A stretch of 5,939 nucleotides of DNA from Planctomycetota bacterium (GTDB taxonomy: Bacteria > Planctomycetota > Brocadiia > SM23-32). The notes under the pieces are model-generated. The model did no database searches, had not been told where the DNA came from, and was given only the letters and a program-made list of their open reading frames with translations. Location of the stretch: the NCBI GenBank assembly GCA_018400625.1, contig JAGYMJ010000580.1, positions 1-5,939 of the forward strand. Reading direction: 5' to 3'. The position numbers were made by a program, and so were the translations under genes. Below, one piece after another: positions 1-5,939 of this stretch (its first letter is position 1; each line of letters opens with the position of its first letter).

Positions 1-51
1 CCGGCACAGGGCACGGTGGTGATGTTACGGGGGTCACTGAGGACTTACCAA
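1..51 (+). repeat. Left copy of terminal inverted repeat
   Basis: The first 24 bases match the reverse complement of the last 24 bases of the window at 23 of 24 positions; the shared 20-base core is CACAGGGCACGGTGGTGATG. The match continues inward at lower identity, about 43 of 51 bases overall, with one 3-base gap. A block CGGGG.TCACTGA is conserved inside it. Read on the plus strand from base 1, the copy is open until a TAA at 82-84, giving a possible 27-residue protein tail that starts PAQGTVVM. This could therefore be the 3' end of a repeated gene, such as a transposase cut by the window edge, or a non-coding dispersed repeat. I do not recognise the family. Confidence 0.8.
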
Positions 52-84
52 CGTCCGATAGAGCCTCTGATCGACAAATCGTAA

Positions 85-161
85 TCGGCTCACTTAATAG
101 TTTATTATATTTTACCCTTTAACGTATTATTTCGCAAACCCCAACATTGCGCGACCTGTCA
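85..161. other. AT-rich spacer downstream of mnmA, no gene seen
   Basis: This spacer lies between the end of the left repeat reading frame and the mnmA stop codon. It is AT-rich, especially around 95-130. In the direction of mnmA transcription there is only a weak possible stem (CGCAA pairing with TTGCG across a 9-base loop) with no following T-run, so I do not call a terminator. No RNA gene or open frame of note is visible. Confidence 0.5.
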
Positions 162-1259
162 TCAGCTCTGTATGAAACCACCGCCAAGCACAAAATCCTC
201 CCTGTAAAAAACCGCTGCCTGGCCGGGGGTTGGTGCCTTTTGCGGGACATCAAACACAACAACAGCTTTATCTTCCGAATCAACGGTTACGGTAGCCCCG
301 GCGCCTTCATGCCGGAATCTGATTTTCACTTCCGCTTGCAGCCCCTCCCCCGCCTTTGGTGGTGGTATAGCTATCCAATTGAGGTTCTCAACCCGTATCT
401 CTTTACGTTGAACATCTTCTTCCCCGCCAACAATTAATTCGCGTTTTGCCGGATGTATATCCACCACATAGAGCGGTTCATGCCAGGCTATACCCAAACC
501 TTTACGCTGTCCGATAGTGTAAAGTGCAACTCCATTATGTCGTCCGATCTTTTTACCGGATACATGCACTATATCTCCGGGCTTAAGCAACTCCGGTCGC
601 CGGTCTTTGAATAAATCCCCGTATCGTCCGTTGGGAAGAAAGCAAAGGTCCTGACTTTTGGATTTATCGTGGACTGCAAGTCCTGCCTGAAGAGCTTTTT
701 TTCTCACTTCTTCTTTTGAAAGAGCGCCCAGGGGAAAACAGGCATGCGAAAGCTGATCTTGCGATAAAGTGAAAAGAAAGTAAGACTGGTCTTCATTATC
801 TGATCCCTTGATGAGTTCATAGCGTAACGTTTCGTCATTGTATCTGCTGCGAACATAGTGACCGGTCACGACCGTCGGGATATCCATGTTCCGAGCGGTC
901 TGCATCAATGAACCGAATTTCAGCCAGTCATTACATCTTACACATGGATTAGGTGTGCGGCCCCGGGCGTATTCTTCATAAAAATTTTTCATTACCGTGT
1001 TCTCAAACTTATCACGATAATCCAATACGTAGTGCTTAATACCAAGACGCTGACACACCCGACGGGCATCTTTAATCCCGGAGACACCGCAGCAGAGGCC
1101 CTCTGCAGATGAATCGTCCGTGTAGTGAGGCAGCCGAAAAGTAACCCCTGTTGTTTCGACCCCCTGTTCGACAAGCAATGCCGCCGTCACGGATGAATCG
1201 ACTCCGCCCGACATGGCAACGAGAGCTTTCTTCGGTAGATATTGACTTCGCTCAGCCAT
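162..1259 (-). CDS. mnmA: tRNA-specific 2-thiouridylase MnmA
   Basis: MnmA is a cytoplasmic, ATP-dependent enzyme that adenylates C2 of wobble uridine 34 in the tRNAs for Lys, Glu and Gln and replaces its oxygen with sulfur, giving s2U34. The 365 residues match the usual family length of about 360-370. Visible signatures are the PP-loop SGGVDSS (17-23), the tRNA-binding and catalytic segment NPCVRCN (104-110) with C106 and C109, the ATGHY-like motif TGHY (132-135), and SQDLCFLP (202-209) with the second catalytic cysteine C206. The C-terminal barrel ends in the typical PGQAAVFY and VLGGGFI. The start is supported by the stop-start overlap TAATG with the upstream gene and by the PP-loop lying about 16 residues in, as usual. 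Only a weak AGG precedes the ATG, consistent with translational coupling. It is the last gene of the minus-strand group. No frameshift or missing key residue is seen. Confidence 0.96.
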   Translation of the reverse strand: MAERSQYLPKKALVAMSGGVDSSVTAALLVEQGVETTGVTFRLPHYTDDSSAEGLCCGVSGIKDARRVCQRLGIKHYVLDYRDKFENTVMKNFYEEYARGRTPNPCVRCNDWLKFGSLMQTARNMDIPTVVTGHYVRSRYNDETLRYELIKGSDNEDQSYFLFTLSQDQLSHACFPLGALSKEEVRKKALQAGLAVHDKSKSQDLCFLPNGRYGDLFKDRRPELLKPGDIVHVSGKKIGRHNGVALYTIGQRKGLGIAWHEPLYVVDIHPAKRELIVGGEEDVQRKEIRVENLNWIAIPPPKAGEGLQAEVKIRFRHEGAGATVTVDSEDKAVVVFDVPQKAPTPGQAAVFYREDFVLGGGFIQS

Positions 1260-1708
1260 TATTCAGCCTGAAACAATTCCGCTTTGAACCTGTCTTTATA
1301 TATTCTTATTCTGCAACGCGGTTCAATACGGGAGTTAATGTCGAAGACCAGATGTAAACCCGCGTATTCCATCACCGGTCTTATCCAGCCCATACAGTGG
1401 TCACAATAAAGGGGAAAAGGCGAGGCATCGTTGTCCAGAACTTTTGATAAACTCGGGCATCTTTTCATATCCAATTCAAAATAGTCATCGGTTAATGACA
1501 ATTGGGCGTCGCAGTTTTCTTCTTCTTTAATAACTTTCCAGTATTCATAACACGCTTCAAGTCCGCCCTTACGAAACTTTTCGCCGATTTTTTGTATCTG
1601 GCTTTCACCAAGCTTTCGCCAGTAAGCATATAAATGATCTCTGCCGAGGCTGTCAACGGCTTTGAACACCTCATTATAGTATCGGACGAAATGGTCGGAA
1701 GGTATCAT
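1259..1708 (-). CDS. Small cysteine-rich protein, ATC hydrolase-like (paralogue B)
   Basis: Soluble protein of 149 residues without signal peptide or membrane segment. The N-terminal part (about 1-62) looks helical and charged. The C-terminal part carries KRCP (82-85), YCDHC (101-105), a segment IRPVMEYAGL (109-118), and a final strand with C132. This layout (Cys-Pro, then a Cys 18 residues later, then a Gly/Cys-containing strand at the end) resembles the L-2-amino-thiazoline-4-carboxylate hydrolase-like family, but the match is from memory and remote, so catalytic function is not established. It aligns with the gene upstream, with C66, C84, C102 and C132 matching that protein's C68, C81, C99 and C127. 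The CxxC pair C102/C105 is unique to this copy and could bind metal. AAGAGG lies 7 bases before the ATG, inside the end of the upstream gene. Its stop TAA overlaps the mnmA ATG by one base. Confidence 0.85.
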   Translation of the reverse strand: MIPSDHFVRYYNEVFKAVDSLGRDHLYAYWRKLGESQIQKIGEKFRKGGLEACYEYWKVIKEEENCDAQLSLTDDYFELDMKRCPSLSKVLDNDASPFPLYCDHCMGWIRPVMEYAGLHLVFDINSRIEPRCRIRIYKDRFKAELFQAE

Positions 1709-1709
1709 A

Positions 1710-2117
1710 TCAAGGCCTCTTTCTTATAACCTGACGGCATGATCCCCGCCCGGTGATTTTTGTAATTATCTCAAAAGGTGTATCCTCCGCCAACGCTTTA
1801 TTGACCTCAACAGTTTGGGAACAAAAATGGGGAGAAATATTGATATGCTGTTCTTGCAGATAGCGAATAGCGGGGCATTTGTTCACCTTGAAGTTGATTT
1901 CATCCCCTTGACGACAAATTTCATATTCACCATTTTCACGATCAAAATAATAAGCCCAATGTTCTATCAATTGTTTCGGATCGCCCTTACGCAAGTCTTC
2001 CCTAATCGAACGATAGACGTCATGCGCCATCATACGGAAAGTTTTTTTCAAGAAATCTTCTCCGTATCTTTCCGCAATATAGGATATAGTGGCATTCAAT
2101 GTGCGATAAAAATCCAT
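1710..2117 (-). CDS. Small cysteine-containing protein, ATC hydrolase-like (paralogue A)
   Basis: Soluble protein of 135 residues from the chosen start, with no signal peptide or membrane segment. The first 60 residues look alpha-helical (MDFYRTLNATISYIAERYG and onward). Then come C68, NKCPAI (79-84, C81), HFCSQT (97-102, C99) and a final GRGSCR (123-128, C127). The C-terminal half has the Cys-Pro, Cys, then Gly-x-x-Cys pattern I associate with the ATC hydrolase-like family; substrate and activity are unknown. It is a diverged tandem paralogue of the downstream gene, sharing four cysteines but lacking that protein's CxxC. An ATG 30 bases further upstream (at 2147) is in frame and would add ten residues, but the ATG at 2117 has AAAGGA nine bases ahead and begins where similarity to the paralogue begins. 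The stop TGA is one base before the next ATG. Confidence 0.83.
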   Translation of the reverse strand: MDFYRTLNATISYIAERYGEDFLKKTFRMMAHDVYRSIREDLRKGDPKQLIEHWAYYFDRENGEYEICRQGDEINFKVNKCPAIRYLQEQHINISPHFCSQTVEVNKALAEDTPFEIITKITGRGSCRQVIRKRP

Positions 2118-2126
2118 ATGCACATG

Positions 2127-2132
2127 TCCTTT
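2127..2132 (-). promoter_or_regulatory. Ribosome binding site deciding the start of paralogue A
   Basis: AAAGGA on the minus strand lies nine bases before the ATG at 2117. The alternative in-frame ATG at 2147 has only a partial AGG a few bases before it. This site favours the shorter protein. Confidence 0.55.
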
Positions 2133-2156
2133 TTCTTTATATCTCATATTACCTGT

Positions 2157-4280
2157 TTATTTTTGACTTTCTTTTTCTTCGCGTTTTTTCCGGACAATTT
2201 CTTCCGCTATCTCATGGGGCACGGGCTCATAATGTTCGAAACGCATGTCAAAATTGCCCCGTCCACCGGTAATACCCCGCAGTTCGGTCGCATATCCAAA
2301 CATTTCCGCCAGGGGCACCATGCCCGAGATATTCTGTATATTCTGCCCTCCACGCTGTTCTATATTTGTTATACGTCCCCTTCTTGAACAGATACTGCCG
2401 GTTACGCTGCCGCTGTATTCTTCCGGAGTTGTCACATTAACCTGGCAGACCGGCTCGAGGAGTTGTGGAGAGGCTTGCATGAATGCCGCCTTAAAGGCTT
2501 CTTTCGCGCAAGCGTGAAAAGCTTTCTCCGAAGAATCGACCTCGTGATAGGAACCGTCCACCAATTCAACGGCCAGGTCAACCGCCGGCGTATCGGCATA
2601 AATACCTTCCGCCATCGCCTCGACAATGCCTTTTTCTACCGCAGGTATGTAGTCTTTGGGTATATTCCCGCCCCGGATAGAGTCCGTAAACTCGAAACCA
2701 TCTCCCGGTTCGAGCGGTTCAATTTCTAACTCGACATGGGCATATTGGCCACGCCCGCCGGTCTGTTTCACATATTTGTGTTTGATTTCTCTCGGCTTGG
2801 TAATCGTCTCCCTGTAGGCGACTTTAGGCGCGCCGATTTCGGGATCAACAGAGAATTCCCGCCTGAGACGTTCACAGATGATATTCAGATGCAGTTCTCC
2901 CATACCGCTTATGACGGTCTCACCGGTTTCCTGGTTGTATCCGACGGTAAAGGTGGGGTCTTCGTCAGCCAACTTGTTCAATGCATCAAAGAGCTTATCA
3001 CGCTCGGCCGCGGATTCCGGTTTGACGCTTATCGACAGCACGGGCGCCGGGAACTCGATAGCCTCAAGGTGCAGCGGCTCTTCTTCTGTGCATAGAGTAT
3101 CACCGGTTGTCGTATCCGATAATCCAACAACCACACCAATCTCTCCGCAATCAAGAGCATCCCTGTTTTCGCGTCTGTCGGCATGCATAAGCATCAGGCG
3201 CCCGACCCTCTGGCGGATATCTTTTGTGGAGTTATAGATATAGGTCCCCACTTCCATTTTCCCCGAATACACACGCACATAAATCATTTTCCCCATATGG
3301 CGGTCGGAGACGACCTTGAAAGCCAAAGCAGCCAGGGGATCATCGCTTGTGTGCTTTCTTTCCACCTCAATATCTTCACCTTTTTCTTCTCTGATACCGA
3401 TGACGGGCGGAAGATCGGCCGGGGAAGGCAGATAATCCACGACCGCGTCCATCAGTCTTTGAACGCCTTTATTTTTCAAAGCCGAGCCACAGAGCACGGG
3501 CACGGCTTCGGTTGAAAGTGTCGCAGCACGGAGCGCCTTGCGTATCTCCATGGGGTTGAGGGGTTCATCCATACAATACTTTTCAAACAGGTCTTCATCC
3601 CATTCACTCACGGTTTGCAGCAGATGTTCCCGCCAGCGCTTATAATCCTGCATGTATTTTTCAGGGATTTCCTCTTCACGATAAGTGGCCCCAAAATCCT
3701 TATCACTGTAAAAGACGGCCTTGGATTCGACAAGGTCGATTATCCCCAGAAATTCTTCCTCTTCGAACATCGGAATGACCACAGGCACTGGTTTTGCTTC
3801 GAGGCGGGATTCTATCTCTTCGGTTACCCGGTCGAAATTGGCGCCGCTTCTGTCCATTTTGTTGACGAATGAAATCGCCGGCACGCCGTATTTTTCCGCC
3901 TGACGCCACACAATCTCCGATTGGGGTTCAACACCGCCAACGCCGCAAAAAAGGGCCACAACCCCATCAAGGACTCTCAAAGAACGCTCTACCTCAACGG
4001 TAAAGTCAACGTGCCCCGGAGTATCGATGAGGTTTATTCTGTGATCTCTCCAGTGAGTCGTCGTCGCAGCGCTCACAATGGTGATGCCCCGCTCTTTCTC
4101 CTGATCCATCCAGTCCATCGTCGTGTTCCCGTCATCCACCGTACCCATCTTATGGGTGCGGCCGGTATAGTACAACATCCGCTCCGCCACCGTGGTTTTT
4201 CCTGCATCGATGTGGGCCATGATGCCGATATTACGTACATTTTTAAGTCCATATTCACTATTTCTCTTTTGCTTACTCAT
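2157..4280 (-). CDS. fusA: Translation elongation factor G (probable paralogous type)
   Basis: GTPase that drives translocation of tRNA and mRNA on the ribosome; some paralogues act instead in ribosome recycling. It is 707 residues, full length for EF-G. The G domain shows AHIDAGKT (22-29), the switch segment ERGITI (63-68), DTPGH (86-90), NKMD (140-143) and GSA (265-267). Domain II spans about 310-405, domain III about 415-490, domain IV about 490-610 with GGRGQYAHV (508-516) and the tip loop DGSYHEVDSSE (575-585 region), and domain V about 612-690. In domain V the usual GDVIGD is replaced by GSVTGS (624-629), which departs from canonical EF-G. The gene is not beside rpsL, rpsG or tuf, suggesting a secondary EF-G such as the spd-type found in several phyla, but I cannot assign the subtype. 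AAGGAA and AAGAAGG just ahead of the ATG support the start. Confidence 0.96.
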   Translation of the reverse strand: MSKQKRNSEYGLKNVRNIGIMAHIDAGKTTVAERMLYYTGRTHKMGTVDDGNTTMDWMDQEKERGITIVSAATTTHWRDHRINLIDTPGHVDFTVEVERSLRVLDGVVALFCGVGGVEPQSEIVWRQAEKYGVPAISFVNKMDRSGANFDRVTEEIESRLEAKPVPVVIPMFEEEEFLGIIDLVESKAVFYSDKDFGATYREEEIPEKYMQDYKRWREHLLQTVSEWDEDLFEKYCMDEPLNPMEIRKALRAATLSTEAVPVLCGSALKNKGVQRLMDAVVDYLPSPADLPPVIGIREEKGEDIEVERKHTSDDPLAALAFKVVSDRHMGKMIYVRVYSGKMEVGTYIYNSTKDIRQRVGRLMLMHADRRENRDALDCGEIGVVVGLSDTTTGDTLCTEEEPLHLEAIEFPAPVLSISVKPESAAERDKLFDALNKLADEDPTFTVGYNQETGETVISGMGELHLNIICERLRREFSVDPEIGAPKVAYRETITKPREIKHKYVKQTGGRGQYAHVELEIEPLEPGDGFEFTDSIRGGNIPKDYIPAVEKGIVEAMAEGIYADTPAVDLAVELVDGSYHEVDSSEKAFHACAKEAFKAAFMQASPQLLEPVCQVNVTTPEEYSGSVTGSICSRRGRITNIEQRGGQNIQNISGMVPLAEMFGYATELRGITGGRGNFDMRFEHYEPVPHEIAEEIVRKKREEKESQK

Positions 4281-4283
4281 TTT

Positions 4284-4297
4284 TTCCTTGCCTTCTT
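4284..4297 (-). promoter_or_regulatory. Ribosome binding site region of EF-G
   Basis: On the minus strand AAGAAGG (10 bases before the ATG) and AAGGAA (3 bases before the ATG) lie in tandem. The more distant one has the better spacing. Having its own ribosome binding site and a 98-base gap upstream means EF-G need not be coupled to the signal peptidase gene. Confidence 0.5.
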
Positions 4298-4361
4298 AAC
4301 GTTTTATTTCAACATCCCATTGCCTGGTTGCAATAAATCATCTCCACCGTTTAATGTGAAG

Positions 4362-4375
4362 ATGGTATTTACCAT
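4362..4375. repeat. Short dyad just after the lepB stop codon
   Basis: ATGGTA and TACCAT form a perfect six-base dyad separated by two bases, a few bases past the TAG of the signal peptidase gene. The loop is too short and there is no T-run, so it is not a standard terminator. It could be an operator-like site between lepB and EF-G, or chance in an AT-rich gap. I see no convincing -35/-10 pair in the same gap. Confidence 0.25.
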
Positions 4376-4378
4376 ATA

Positions 4379-5836
4379 CTAATCATGTTTTTCCTTCTTG
4401 CCGGAGGGAATCAGTCTTAAATCCGAGATGGGCCAAAAAATCGCGAATGCTCTGCCTATCAGTTTATCATGCGGCACCCTATGGTTTTCCCACTCGCGGC
4501 TGTCACTGCTGTAAGGGCTGTTATCCCCCAGCATGAAATAACTGTCATCGTCTAAAAAATATTCCGTTCCTGAAATATCATTCGTGCCGGGCAGGTAATA
4601 TATGTCCCGGAACAATCGAACCCCCTTAATTTTTGCTTTCAATCCTTTCGCACCAATACCTACAAATTGTTCGTAACGTTCCTTGGTTCGGGCGGGGCCA
4701 TAAAGATAACGTATTTTCTCTTTTCCGTCAAGTCGAACAACCAATGTTCGGTCGTATCTTTCGATGGCGACACTGACCTCTTCGCCCTCTTCTATTTCAG
4801 GGACTAAAGAAGTTTTTATTTTTTCACCATCTTTATACAAAGCCGCTTCGGCCGCGCTGCGTGCGGACCCCACAGGGATTTCAACATGAAAATAATGATC
4901 CCCGCCTGCAATCCTAAAATCAATTGAAGCCTCATCGGCTGTCTCCAAGGCTACGGCATCAACCTCTATCTTTATATCGTTCACCTTGTTCCTTCCGGAG
5001 CGACCATCTATATTATGGATCCCGTTATACGCGTAGAAATCCCTAATCGGTCTTGCATATTTTGCAAAAACCGGCGAACCCGAATCCGTTGCATCCAGTT
5101 GCAGATATCCACTCTCGTTATCGACAGTCCAGTTTCTCTTTCCATCAACACATTGCCACCACTTACCGATCCCGTTTTCGCCCACCCAGCGGGTATCCAA
5201 TACCGGTATCCACACCTCTTGTTGAATAGCGGACGGTTTACGTGCAATTTCGCCGTCGATATACACGTTGCCCTCGCGAATGGATACGGTCTCTCCGGGC
5301 AGACCGACAAGGCGTTTAATGTAATTTTTGTCCCCGTAGGGGTAATCAAAAACGGTTAGCTCCCAGCGTCGGGGGGGACGCAGTTTATAAATAAACTTAT
5401 TGACAAAAATTCTACTGCCCCAGCGATCGATACGATTGGCTGCATCTAATCCGCTTACATTTTTGCGGCTCAGAGCCGTATGCCCCCTGTTCCACAGCCA
5501 CGCCGGCGTTTGAAAAACTATTGTTTCGTCATCAAAATCACGGACAAAAGTGTCACTGCCGCCCGGCCATTTTTTGCCGCAGTTAGGACATATTATTTCT
5601 CCGCGCGTCCCTACCTTATCATGGCCCACCCTGAATGTGTCTCCGCAGTCAGGGCATCTTATTTCTCTGTGGATACCGACCAGCCCGGGGGCCATGCTGC
5701 CGGTGGGAATCTTGAACGCCTCCACCACGACCTGACGCATAAATAAGACCAGCAGCACGGCAATAGCAATGGACTCGAGGTTGTCTCGCAATACCGTTTT
5801 TTTCAGTTCACCGACATGTTGTTCTTTGTCTTTCAT
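4379..5836 (-). CDS. lepB: Type I signal peptidase with zinc ribbon and large beta-rich insert
   Basis: Membrane-anchored serine/lysine protease that removes signal peptides from exported proteins on the outer face of the cytoplasmic membrane. One N-terminal membrane segment (about 21-38) precedes the catalytic motif PTGSMAP with Ser47. Other family boxes are FVNKFIY (144-150), RRWELTVFDYP (156-166), NYIKRLVGLPGE with general-base Lys174, and the final GDNS (437-440) with SSDSREW (443-449). At 485 residues it is far longer than a typical bacterial enzyme. Two insertions explain this. CPDCG (61-65) and CPNCG (83-87) form a four-cysteine zinc-ribbon-like module. Residues about 230-412 form a beta-rich stretch resembling a laminin-G/jelly-roll fold, placed before the last box. 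No second C-terminal membrane segment is seen. The ATG lacks a clear Shine-Dalgarno sequence, but an in-frame TGA lies 24 bases upstream, so no earlier start exists. The layout recalls planctomycete-type signal peptidases. Confidence 0.93.
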   Translation of the reverse strand: MKDKEQHVGELKKTVLRDNLESIAIAVLLVLFMRQVVVEAFKIPTGSMAPGLVGIHREIRCPDCGDTFRVGHDKVGTRGEIICPNCGKKWPGGSDTFVRDFDDETIVFQTPAWLWNRGHTALSRKNVSGLDAANRIDRWGSRIFVNKFIYKLRPPRRWELTVFDYPYGDKNYIKRLVGLPGETVSIREGNVYIDGEIARKPSAIQQEVWIPVLDTRWVGENGIGKWWQCVDGKRNWTVDNESGYLQLDATDSGSPVFAKYARPIRDFYAYNGIHNIDGRSGRNKVNDIKIEVDAVALETADEASIDFRIAGGDHYFHVEIPVGSARSAAEAALYKDGEKIKTSLVPEIEEGEEVSVAIERYDRTLVVRLDGKEKIRYLYGPARTKERYEQFVGIGAKGLKAKIKGVRLFRDIYYLPGTNDISGTEYFLDDDSYFMLGDNSPYSSDSREWENHRVPHDKLIGRAFAIFWPISDLRLIPSGKKEKHD

Positions 5837-5885
5837 TTTGCGGAAACAATAATTTCAGATGGAAATCGTGAATTATGCAACAGGC
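5837..5885. other. Leader upstream of lepB
   Basis: This short stretch lies between the right repeat and the lepB start. On the minus strand it contains TTGCAT and, 17 bases on, TGAAAT, a poor sigma70-like pair, and no obvious ribosome binding site. If lepB starts the transcription unit, its promoter must be here or inside the repeat. I do not call one with confidence. Confidence 0.25.
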
Positions 5886-5939
5886 TTAGTAAATATTCAG
5901 TGAACCCCGTTGCCTCATCACCACCGTGCCCTGTGTCGG
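5886..5939 (-). repeat. Right copy of terminal inverted repeat
   Basis: This is the inverted partner of the repeat at the left end. Read on the minus strand from the last base it differs at one position in the first 24, and then carries a 3-base insertion and scattered substitutions. In this reading it is open as PTQGTVVM, then RQRGSLNIY, ending in TAA at 5886-5888, so it too could be a truncated gene tail, directed towards lepB and about 50 bases upstream of it. Identity fades at that stop codon. The two copies are clearly diverged, so this is not a simple assembly fold-back of one sequence. Confidence 0.8.

Noticed and set aside
85..161. Terminator after mnmA
   Set aside because: Only a five-base stem with a nine-base loop and no T-run can be drawn; too weak to call.
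147..437. Plus-strand open frame opposite the end of mnmA
   Set aside because: It lies antisense to conserved MnmA C-terminal sequence and has no recognisable motif or convincing ribosome binding site.
1815..2387. Long plus-strand open frame crossing paralogue A and the end of EF-G
   Set aside because: It is antisense to two well-supported genes, spans their junction, and its translation shows no recognisable domain; its hydrophobic runs are explained by complementing charged codons.
5015..5359. Overlapping open frames on both strands inside lepB
   Set aside because: The lepB frame here carries the conserved Lys174 box and the insert region without interruption, so the alternative frames are shadows.
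1..5939. Complete transposon with its own transposase
   Set aside because: The end repeats fit in outline, but no gene inside has a transposase, integrase or recombinase motif, and no target-site duplication can be seen because the window stops at the repeats.
1..5939. CRISPR array, tRNA or rRNA genes
   Set aside because: No regularly spaced short repeats and no cloverleaf-like or rRNA-like stretch was found; gaps between genes are at most about 160 bases.
1..5939. Assembly fold-back producing an artificial inverted repeat
   Set aside because: The two copies differ by a 3-base indel and several substitutions and quickly diverge, which a fold-back of one molecule would not give.

Overview
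The window is a compact bacterial gene block of about 5.9 kb with moderate GC. All five convincing genes lie on the minus strand. In order of transcription (right to left) they are: an enlarged type I signal peptidase (lepB), elongation factor G (fusA-type), two small cysteine-containing paralogues placed tentatively in the L-2-amino-thiazoline-4-carboxylate (ATC) hydrolase-like family, and the tRNA 2-thiouridylase MnmA.

Layout. Positions 1-161 hold no convincing gene: they contain one copy of a roughly 50-bp repeat and then an AT-rich tract beyond the mnmA stop. Positions 162-2117 hold mnmA and the two small genes, packed with a 1-nt overlap (TAATG) and a 1-nt gap (TGA-T-ATG), so these three are probably translationally coupled. 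EF-G (2157-4280) lies 39 nt upstream of them. A 98-nt gap containing a short dyad separates EF-G from the signal peptidase (4379-5836). Positions 5837-5939 hold a short leader and then the second repeat copy, inverted relative to the first. No RNA gene, CRISPR array, transposase domain or strong terminator is visible.

Organism. The best clue is the signal peptidase. It carries a four-cysteine zinc ribbon just after the catalytic serine and a large beta-rich insert before the final conserved box, a layout I associate with Planctomycetes and related PVC-type or uncultured phyla. The EF-G gene is not next to rpsL/rpsG/tuf and departs from the canonical sequence in domain V, so it may be one of the extra EF-G lineages known in spirochaetes, planctomycetes, deltaproteobacteria and Lentisphaerae. 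The phylum is an inference from family memory and is not proven here.

How the genes fit together. MnmA makes the 2-thio group on wobble uridine 34 of tRNA and EF-G drives translocation, so the core of the block is translation-related. The two small paralogues between them share four aligned cysteines. A link to thiol or cysteine chemistry is conceivable, but only because of their position and family resemblance. The most unusual structural signal is the imperfect inverted repeat at the two extreme ends. It may be a dispersed repeat or insertion-sequence fragment on either side of the block, or simply the reason the assembled sequence stops at these two points.
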